Source: CAYUKK01 sp964445305 (lineage in GTDB: Bacteria > Acidobacteriota > Aminicenantia > Aminicenantales > UBA8522). Taken from it: 15,205 bases of DNA. Made by a program: the position numbers and the translations under genes. The notes under the pieces were generated by a model. The model was not told the origin of the DNA. It made no database searches and saw only the letters and a list, made by a program, of their open reading frames with translations. Of this stretch, positions 1 through 6,400 are shown piece after piece. The stretch's first letter is position 1, and each line of letters begins with the position of its first letter. Where the stretch lies: assembly GCA_964445305.1 (NCBI GenBank), contig CAYUKK010000142.1, forward strand, positions 1-15,205, written 5' to 3'.

Positions 1-128
1 CTGGGGACAATGTGAACTTGGAGATTCAGTTGATCACGGACGTGGCGATGGAGAAGGGGCTGCGGTTTGCCATTCGGGAAGGAGGGCGGACGGTAGGTGC
101 GGGAACAGTCACCGAAATCCTGGAGTAG
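1..128 (+). CDS. tuf: Elongation factor Tu, C-terminal end (partial, 5' truncated by window)
   Basis: Reading from base 3, the 41 codons up to the TAG at 126-128 give the end of EF-Tu domain III, starting GDNVNLEIQLI and ending GRTVGAGTVTEILE, the diagnostic EF-Tu C-terminus. EF-Tu is the GTPase that delivers aminoacyl-tRNA to the ribosomal A site. Only the last tenth of the gene is visible. Its position ahead of rpmG/tRNA-Trp/secE matches the tufB position of many bacteria. About half the codons end in G (GTG, GCG, GGG, CGG, ACG, TTG), a style shared with the second tuf at the other end of the window and less marked in the genes between. Confidence 0.95.
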   Translation, partial: GDNVNLEIQLITDVAMEKGLRFAIREGGRTVGAGTVTEILE

Positions 129-182
129 GCCGGGGCAAGGAAAGTCGGGAGTTCCTGAGGGCAATTTCAAGAGAAGTGGCGC

Positions 183-332
183 ATGAGAGAGCTCATCACC
201 CTCCAGTGTTCGGAGTGCAAGCGTCGAAATTACACCTCTTCGAGGAACAAGAAAAAACAGACGGAGAGGTTGGAGATAAAAAAATACTGCAAGTTTTGCC
301 GGAAGCACACGCTCCACAAGGAAGTCAAGTGA
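183..332 (+). CDS. rpmG: 50S ribosomal protein L33 (zinc-binding form)
   Basis: This is a 49-residue protein, the usual length for L33, starting MRELITLQCSECK and ending HKEVK. L33 is a small 50S protein near the E site. Two CxxC pairs (C9/C12 and C36/C39) show it is the zinc-binding (C+) form rather than a cysteine-free paralog. In some bacteria the C+ form is replaced under zinc limitation, but no Zur-type site can be recognised here. The ATG is preceded by a weak AGAGAAG purine stretch (about 170-176). The gene sits 54 bases after tuf and 43 bases before tRNA-Trp, its usual place in the tuf-rpmG-tRNA-Trp-secE order. A 69-codon reading frame covering the same bases in another frame is a shadow. 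Confidence 0.95.
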   Translation: MRELITLQCSECKRRNYTSSRNKKKQTERLEIKKYCKFCRKHTLHKEVK

Positions 333-375
333 CGGGCGGTAGCCTGTTCAGCGGGAAGAAAGAGGAAAACCGGGG

Positions 376-449
<74 letters not shown>

Positions 450-554
450 CCCATGCTTGTTAAGTCGGCGCGATAAACAGCTCCATGGATTGTCCGGAGA
501 AAAGGAGGAAAGAGTTAAGGAAAAGAAAGGGGCAATCGAGAAGAAGGATCATGG
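450..554 (+). other. tRNA-Trp to secE intergenic spacer
   Basis: In these 105 bases I see no terminator hairpin and no convincing promoter. A purine-rich GGAGGAAAG near 504-512 resembles a Shine-Dalgarno, but no start codon follows at usable distance. An ATG at 485 opens only a 31-codon basic frame without a Shine-Dalgarno. The secE ribosome-binding site AGAAGGA (542-548) ends the spacer. Confidence 0.6.
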
Positions 555-767
555 ATGGAAAAAAGGCCCGTTTGGTATAAGCGCTTTTTTAATTTCTTGA
601 AGGATGTCCGGGCTGAGGCCCGCAAGGTGACGTGGCCATCCCGGCAGGAAATTTATAGCACGACGCTTGTCGTTATCTTCGCCATCATCTTTTTTGGGTT
701 CTATCTTTTTTTCATGGACATCATTTTTTCCTGGGTCATCACCCAGATCAAATCTCTTTTTGGCTGA
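555..767 (+). CDS. secE: Preprotein translocase subunit SecE
   Basis: This 70-residue protein is the short single-span type of SecE, the clamp-like subunit that holds SecY together in the Sec translocon of the inner membrane. The amphipathic N-terminal helix carries the family signature EARKVTWPSRQE (about residues 21-32). It is followed by one hydrophobic membrane segment (about residues 36-64, rich in I/F/V) and a short polar tail. The ATG at 555 is chosen because AGAAGGA sits 6 bases upstream. The frame is closed by a TAA at 516, so little extension is possible, and an ATG at 551 is out of frame. It lies 11 bases before nusG, the near-universal secE-nusG pair. Confidence 0.96.
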   Translation: MEKRPVWYKRFFNFLKDVRAEARKVTWPSRQEIYSTTLVVIFAIIFFGFYLFFMDIIFSWVITQIKSLFG

Positions 768-778
768 GAAAGATAAGA

Positions 779-1309
779 ATGGCTAAGCATTGGTACGTTG
801 TCCATACCTATTCTGGTTTCGAGAAGTTCGTTGCGGAGTCTATCCGCCAGCGGGCGGCCGAGCTTGGACTCGAGGACCAGTTTGGGCAGGTGATCATCCC
901 CACGGAAGATGTCATCGAAATCAAGGGTGGCCGGAAGGTCGTTTCCACCAAGAGGTCGTATCCGGGTTATATTTTGGTGGAAATGGAGATGAACGACGAG
1001 AGTTGGCATCTTGTGCGGGAGACGCCTAAGGTTACGGGTTTTGTCGGCTCCGGGAAGAAGCCCTCGCCTCTTGACCGGGCTGAAGTCAGCCATATAGTCG
1101 AGCACATGGAAACGACATCGGAAAAGCCGAAGCCCAAGCATTCCTTTGAAAAAGGGGAGGCCGTCCGGATCATCGACGGTCCCTTCTTCAACTTCAACGG
1201 CATCGTTGAGGAAGTGAACCACGAGAAGAACACCCTCAAGGTCATGGTCACCATTTTTGGCCGGTCCACACCCGTCGAGCTCGAATTCCTTCAAGTGGAG
1301 AAGCTTTAG
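779..1309 (+). CDS. nusG: Transcription termination/antitermination factor NusG
   Basis: At 176 residues this is the standard length for NusG. The N-terminal NGN domain (about residues 1-115), which binds the RNA polymerase clamp, begins KHWYVVHTYSGFE and contains the YPGYILVEM core (61-69). A charged linker (about 110-123) leads to the C-terminal KOW domain (about 124-176) with the KGEAVRIIDGPF motif; this domain contacts Rho or ribosomal protein S10. There is no extra domain between NGN and KOW. The gene follows secE by 11 bases. Its TAG stop (1307-1309) lies inside the AGGAGG ribosome-binding site of rplK, which suggests translational coupling. A 217-codon frame on the opposite strand here is a shadow. 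Confidence 0.97.
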   Translation: MAKHWYVVHTYSGFEKFVAESIRQRAAELGLEDQFGQVIIPTEDVIEIKGGRKVVSTKRSYPGYILVEMEMNDESWHLVRETPKVTGFVGSGKKPSPLDRAEVSHIVEHMETTSEKPKPKHSFEKGEAVRIIDGPFFNFNGIVEEVNHEKNTLKVMVTIFGRSTPVELEFLQVEKL

Positions 1310-1318
1310 GAGGTCAGG

Positions 1319-1750
1319 ATGTCCAAGGAGGTTGTGGCCAGGATCAAGCTTCAAATCGTCGCCGGTCAGGCCAGCCCGGCGCCACCTGTAGGCCCCGCGT
1401 TAGGCCAGCACAATGTGAACATCATGGATTTCGTCCGGCAGTTCAACGAGAAAACGAGCCGGATGGAAGAAGGAACCATCGTCCCTGTGGTCATCACTGT
1501 GTTCAAGGACAGGACTTTCACTTTCGATTTGAAGACCCCGCCGGCTTCCTATCTCCTGAAAAGAGCGGCCGGCATCGCCAAGGGTTCGGGAGCACCCAAT
1601 AAGGAAAAAGTCGGGAAAATCACTTGGAAACAGATTGAGGACATTGCCAGACTCAAGCTCCCTGACTTGAACGCCAGTGACCTCGAAGCGGCCAAGCGTA
1701 TCATCGAAGGCACAGCCAAGAACATGGGATTGGAGATTGTCCGTGAGTAA
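1319..1750 (+). CDS. rplK: 50S ribosomal protein L11
   Basis: This 143-residue protein has the normal L11 length. L11 binds 23S rRNA in the GTPase-associated centre with L10/L12 and contacts EF-G and EF-Tu. The N-terminal domain holds the proline-rich PAPPVGPALGQ segment (about 20-30), the thiostrepton-binding face in other bacteria. The C-terminal rRNA-binding domain includes KTPPASYLLKRAAG and GKITWKQIEDIA. The usual glycine after GQH is Asn here (QHNVNIMDF). The ATG is 5 bases after AGGAGG (1308-1313), which overlaps the nusG stop. The 3' end overlaps the start of rplA by 8 bases, so the two are likely translationally coupled. Confidence 0.97.
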   Translation: MSKEVVARIKLQIVAGQASPAPPVGPALGQHNVNIMDFVRQFNEKTSRMEEGTIVPVVITVFKDRTFTFDLKTPPASYLLKRAAGIAKGSGAPNKEKVGKITWKQIEDIARLKLPDLNASDLEAAKRIIEGTAKNMGLEIVRE

Positions 1751-2435
1751 GAGAGGAAAAAAATACCGCCAGGCCAAGGCTTCTCTTGCCCCCAAAGAAT
1801 ACACTTTGGAGGAGGCTGTCAGCCTGCTGAAAAAGACGAGTTTTGCCAAGTTCGACGAGTCGGTCGATATCGCCATGCGCCTCGGTGTCAACCCTAAGTA
1901 TTCTGACCAGATGGTTCGGGGAACTGTCGTTCTTCCCCACGGCACGGGCAAGACGAAGAAGATTTGCGTCATCGCCGCCGGAGAAAAGATCAAGGAGGCC
2001 GAGGAAGCTGGAGCTGATTACGTGGGCGGGGAAGAGTTAATCGAGAAAATCGCCGCCGGCTGGATCGATTTCGATGTTGTCATCGCCACGCCCGATGTCA
2101 TGCGGAGCGTCGGCAAGCTGGGAAGGGTTCTCGGGTCGAGAGGGTTGATGCCCAACCCAAAATCGGGGACGGTCACCTTTGATATCAAGAAAGCGGTGGA
2201 GGAGACAAAAGCGGGCAAGGTAGAATTCCGCGTTGACAAGACCGGCATCCTCCATTCCAGTGTCGGCAAAGTTTCTTTTCCTGAGGACAAGTTGATTGAG
2301 AACATCAAAGCTTACATTCAGGCCGTCCTTCAGGCGAAACCGCCGGCGGCCAAGGGGAAATACGTCCGGAGCATTGCCATCTCTTCGACCATGGGGCCAT
2401 CCCTGAAGATATCCGAGGCGGTTCTCGAAAAGTAG
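1743..2435 (+). CDS. rplA: 50S ribosomal protein L1
   Basis: This is a 230-residue protein, matching L1, which forms the mobile stalk near the E site and in E. coli represses its own operon. The start is the GTG at 1743 (VSKRGKKYRQA), which matches the conserved L1 N-terminus and has TGGAG about 7 bases upstream. A longer frame opens at 1677, but those 22 residues lie inside rplK and look unlike L1. The signature block around GLMPNPKSGTVTFD is intact, but the usually conserved Pro two residues before that Gly is Ser (S132). The start overlaps the rplK end by 8 bases. The TAG stop at 2433-2435 is part of the rplJ Shine-Dalgarno. Confidence 0.96.
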   Translation: MSKRGKKYRQAKASLAPKEYTLEEAVSLLKKTSFAKFDESVDIAMRLGVNPKYSDQMVRGTVVLPHGTGKTKKICVIAAGEKIKEAEEAGADYVGGEELIEKIAAGWIDFDVVIATPDVMRSVGKLGRVLGSRGLMPNPKSGTVTFDIKKAVEETKAGKVEFRVDKTGILHSSVGKVSFPEDKLIENIKAYIQAVLQAKPPAAKGKYVRSIAISSTMGPSLKISEAVLEK

Positions 2436-2448
2436 GAGGAAACTCGAG

Positions 2449-2961
2449 GTGAAAAGGGAAGTGAAGGAAAAGCTGGTCAGGGAGCTTGAAGCGAACTTTA
2501 GTCAATCGGATTCTTTTTATCTGCTCGACTATACCGGGATGACGGTAGCGCAATCTGTCGAATTGCGAAAGCTCCTGCGGATGAACGACTTCACCTTCAA
2601 AGTCGTCAAGAACAGGTTAGCCCTGCGGGCTTTGAGAGAGGATGTTCCGACGCAACTGAGAAGCTATTTCGAGAAACCGACGGCCATTGCTTTTGCCATC
2701 AAGGACCCTATCCGTTTGGCGCGCCTGCTGCGAGATTTTGCTCACCAGAACAAGGTTCTGGCTTTCAAAGGCGGGGTTATCGAGGGTCAGTTGCTTCCGC
2801 CAGAGCGGTTCGATGAGGTATGCAGCTTGGCTTCGCGCGAGGAATTACTTGGAAAAATCGGCGCCATGCTCGCCTATCCGTTGACAAAACTCCTAAGGAC
2901 TTGGCAAGCTCCCCTCGCCACTTTTGGCCGGTTGTTGAGTCAATTAAAAGAAAAAAAATAG
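2449..2961 (+). CDS. rplJ: 50S ribosomal protein L10
   Basis: This 170-residue L10 anchors the L7/L12 dimers to the ribosome stalk base. The N-terminal rRNA-binding domain contains YTGMTVAQSVELRKLLR and FKVVKNRLALRAL. The C-terminal helix (about 140-170, ending LATFGRLLSQLKEKK) is the L12-binding spine. The start is GTG, 8 bases after AGGAGGA (2434-2440), which overlaps the rplA stop. Only 13 bases separate rplA and rplJ, so there is no room for the long L10-binding leader found ahead of rplJ in E. coli and many Firmicutes. Any feedback control must use another site. Confidence 0.96.
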   Translation: MKREVKEKLVRELEANFSQSDSFYLLDYTGMTVAQSVELRKLLRMNDFTFKVVKNRLALRALREDVPTQLRSYFEKPTAIAFAIKDPIRLARLLRDFAHQNKVLAFKGGVIEGQLLPPERFDEVCSLASREELLGKIGAMLAYPLTKLLRTWQAPLATFGRLLSQLKEKK

Positions 2962-2964
2962 GTT

Positions 2965-2970
2965 GGAGGT
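2965..2970 (+). promoter_or_regulatory. Ribosome-binding site that fixes the rplL start
   Basis: GGAGGT lies 4 bases before the ATG at 2975. An in-frame TTG at 2963 would fall on this Shine-Dalgarno itself, so the ATG is preferred as the rplL start. Confidence 0.85.
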
Positions 2971-2974
2971 AAAA

Positions 2975-3388
2975 ATGCCCAAAGCAAAAGAAGAAACAAC
3001 AAAATTGAGCAAGGAGCAGTTCTTCGAGCACCTTGATAACCTGACTGTCCTCGAACTGTCGGAGTATATCAAAGAATTCGAAACCCGTTACGGGATCAGC
3101 GCCGCATCGGCCATCCCCGTGGCTGCTCCTGGTGCGGTGACGGCAGCCGCGGCCGAATCAAAACCGGAAGAGGTGAAGACCGAATTCACGGTCGTCCTCA
3201 AGAACCCTGGTGATAAGAAAATCAATGTTATTAAGATTGTGAGGGAAATAACCAATCTGGGGCTCAAGGAGGCCAAGGATCTGGTTGACTCGGCCCCGAA
3301 GCCGGTCAAGGAGAAAATTTCGAAAGAGGAAGCCGAGGCCATAAAGGCGAAATTTGAGGAAGTGGGAGCGACCGTCGAGCTCCAGTGA
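2975..3388 (+). CDS. rplL: 50S ribosomal protein L7/L12
   Basis: This 137-residue stalk protein is slightly longer than the usual 120-130. Multiple dimers recruit translational GTPases (EF-G, EF-Tu, IF2, RF3) to the ribosome. The N-terminal dimerisation helices span about residues 10-42, followed by an Ala/Pro-rich hinge (about 43-66). The C-terminal factor-binding domain contains KTEFTVVLKNPGDKKINVIK and the conserved LGLKEAKDLVDSAPKPVKE. Extra charged residues before the first helix (PKAKEETTK) account for part of the length. The start is chosen by the GGAGGT just upstream. A 58-base gap without a visible terminator or attenuator separates it from rpoB. Confidence 0.96.
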   Translation: MPKAKEETTKLSKEQFFEHLDNLTVLELSEYIKEFETRYGISAASAIPVAAPGAVTAAAAESKPEEVKTEFTVVLKNPGDKKINVIKIVREITNLGLKEAKDLVDSAPKPVKEKISKEEAEAIKAKFEEVGATVELQ

Positions 3389-3427
3389 TTGCCGTCGAAA
3401 TTGGCTTGATTTTGAATATCTTTAGGC

Positions 3428-3436
3428 AGGAGAGGA
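3428..3436 (+). promoter_or_regulatory. Likely rpoB ribosome-binding site
   Basis: AGGAGAGGA lies 10 bases before an in-frame TTG (3447) but 22 bases before the first in-frame ATG (3459). On spacing alone this favours the TTG start. A weaker GAGAG at 3449-3453 could serve the ATG. The two choices differ by four residues. Confidence 0.55.
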
Positions 3437-3446
3437 ATAATCTTGC

Positions 3447-6400
3447 TTGAGAGTGCCCATGCGAAATGAACCGGAAATTTTAAATCATCGTCTCGTGCGC
3501 ACCGATTTTTCGAAGATCGGGACGCAATTTCCCATGCCTGACCTCCTGGCCATCCAAAGGCAATCCTACGCCGAATTCCTGCAGATGGACCTTTTGCCCG
3601 AGGAACGGAAGGATACCGGTTTGCAAGCAGCCCTGAAGGATGTCTTTCCCATTTCCGATTTCAAGGAAACCACCCAGCTGGATTTCGTCAGCTATTCTGT
3701 CGGAAACTGGGAATGCAAGTGCGGCCGCCTGAAAGGTGTGGAGAATTCTCGTCCCCGCTGCAAGAGCTGTGGGACTCTCCTCCCCGCTGACATCGAGCTC
3801 ACCGAAAAGGAAATCTGTCCTTATTGCGGCGCCATGCGGAAAATCGAAGTCCCCGTCTGCGAACACTGCGGGGATAGGGTCAGGCTGAAGCTCAAGTATA
3901 GCCCTACGGAATGCCTGCAGAAAGGTTATACCTATTCCGTCCCCCTGAGGCTCAAGGTTCGCCTCATCTCGTGGGAAAAAGACCCGACAACGAAATCGAA
4001 GCGGCTTAAGCATATCAAAGAGCAGGAAGTGTACTTTGGCGATATCCCCTTGATGACAGAAAAAGGCACCTTCATTTTCAACGGCATCGAACGGGTGGTC
4101 GTCAGCCAGTTGCAGCGTTCGCCCGGCGTTTTCTTTCGCCCGGGAGAGACGAAGGGGTTCTTTATTGCCAAGATTATTCCGTACCGCGGCGCTTGGGTGG
4201 AGTTTGAGTACGACGCCAAGAACACCCTGTTTGTCCGTCTCGACCGCAAGAAAAAATTCCTGGCGACTGTTTTTCTGCGCGCCCTCGGTTTTGGCTCGGA
4301 TGAGGACATCCTTCGCCTCTTCTACACCATTTACAAACTCATTCCCGAAAACGGCAAACTTTTTTGGGAGCTCGCTGAGAACCTGGAGGGAAAGACCGCC
4401 GGCGAGGACATCCTGGCTCCTTCCTCTCGCAAAGTGATCGTCTCGGCCAAGACAAGGCTGACGCCGGCTCTTATCGCCGAGTTGAAAGAAAAAGGAATCA
4501 CCAAGGTCCCGGTTTGGAAGAAGGACCTCCAGGGTGCTTATGCCCTGACATCGATCAAGGGCAAAGTCAGAGTTAATGAGGAAATTGGCGATATCCAGCT
4601 CGAGCTGTTGACCAGTCGAGGGGAGCCCTTTGAGGTTTTCTTCCCCGAAAAAGATCGCATCGGCATGATCATCAGCAACACGGTCAAGAAGGACCTGCGC
4701 AAGGACACTGCCCAAGCCCTTTCGGAGATTTATCGAAAACTGAGGCCCGGCGAGCCCCACACGGTCGAAAGCACCCATAACCTGTTCCACAACCTGTTTT
4801 TTAACCCCCAGAAATACAATTTCTCGCGGATCGGACGGTTGAAACTCAACATCAAGCTCGGCCTCAGCACCTCTCTCGAAGAAAAAGTTCTGGCGCCGAT
4901 GGATTATGTCGAGGTAATCAAGTATCTGCTTCGCCTTCGGCAGGGCGAGGGATCAGTGGATGATATTGACCATCTGGGGAACCGTCGCGTTCGCTCTGTC
5001 GGGGAACTCATCGAGAACGCCTTCCGCATCGGGCTAACGCGGATGGAGAGGACGATCAAAGAGAAAATGACGGTCAGCTCCGACCTTTCCTCGGCTATGC
5101 CCCAGGATCTTATCAATTCCAAACCCGTTATCGCTGCCCTGAAGGAGTTTTTTGGCAGTTCTCAGTTGTCCCAGTTCATGGACCAAATCAATAGCCTGGC
5201 CGAAATCACCCACAAGCGACGGCTGAGCGCGTTGGGGCCAGGCGGGTTGAGCCGCGAACGGGCCGGCTTCGAGGTCAGGGACATCCAGGCTTCCCATTAT
5301 GGCCGGATTTGTCCAGTGGAAACGCCCGAGGGACCGAATATCGGTCTCATTTCTTCGCTGAGCTCCTACGCCCGAGTCAACGAATTTGGGTTCATCGAAA
5401 CGCCCTATCGTAAGGTCAGCAACGGCCGCATCGTCGATTTCGTCCGCATCCTCCATCCAGGGGATAGTGACTATAAAATCGGGGAAGTGGTCGAGAAAGA
5501 CCAATATCTCCAGAAGCTCAAACAGCTGGAAAAGGGCAAGATTAGGCAATATCCGGTCGTGGAGCCTTATTGCTTTTATTTGACGGCGTGGGAAGAAGAG
5601 AAATACGTCATCGCCCAGGCCAACGCTCCCGTCGACGAAAAAGGTTATTTTATCCATGAGTTCGTCAGCGCCCGCCAGGGTGGCAACTTTAAAGTAGTGC
5701 CTCGCGAGCAAGTCGAGTACATCGATGTTTCCCCCAAGCAACTCGTCTCGCTTTCAGCCGCGTTAATCCCCTTTCTCGAGCACGACGACGCCAACCGAGC
5801 CCTCATGGGCTCGAACATGCAGCGACAGGCTGTGCCTTTGCTCCGTCCAGAAGCTCCCTTGGTGGGAACGGGAATTGAGTATCTCGTGGCCAAGGGATCA
5901 GGGGATGTTATCATCTGCCAGAGGCCGGGGGTTGTCGAATTCGTCGACGCCGAGAGAATTCTCGTTCGCGTCGATGAAAAGCAGAAATCCAAGGAGCATG
6001 ATGTCGGCACGGACCTTTATCTTCTGACCAAATTCCTCCGAACCAACCAGAATACCTGTATCAATCATCGGCCCATCGTGCGCCGAGGTGATCGCGTCGA
6101 AAAAGGCCAGATTCTGGCCGATAGTTCGTGCACCCATCTCGGGGAGCTTGCTCTCGGGCGAAATGTCCTTTGCGCCTTTATGCCATGGCGTGGTTACAAT
6201 TTCGAAGACGCCATCATCGTCAGCGAACGGCTCATCAAGGAAGATGTCTTCACTTCCGTTCATATCGTGGAGGAAACCATCGAAGCCCGGGACACCAAGC
6301 TCGGACCTGAAGAAATCACCCGGGACATTCCCAACGTCCCGGAAAACCTCCTCCGGAACCTGGATGAGAATGGGATTGTCAGGATTGGGGCCTACGTCAA

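Noticed and set aside
450..500. Possible promoter TTGTTA after tRNA-Trp
   Set aside because: No -10-like hexamer at proper spacing.
485..580. 31-codon basic open frame starting at ATG 485, ahead of secE
   Set aside because: It has no Shine-Dalgarno, overlaps the secE start and resembles no known leader peptide.
1677..1742. Upstream extension of rplA by 22 residues
   Set aside because: It lies inside rplK, is unlike L1, and the GTG at 1743 matches the conserved L1 N-terminus.
3389..3446. Possible promoter or attenuator between rplL and rpoB
   Set aside because: TTG-containing hexamers occur, but none is paired with a credible -10 at 16-18 bases, and no stable hairpin is visible.
3480..4790. 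Antisense open frame of 436 codons within rpoB
   Set aside because: It mirrors the rpoB codon structure, has no recognisable motif, and lies wholly inside a highly conserved sense gene.
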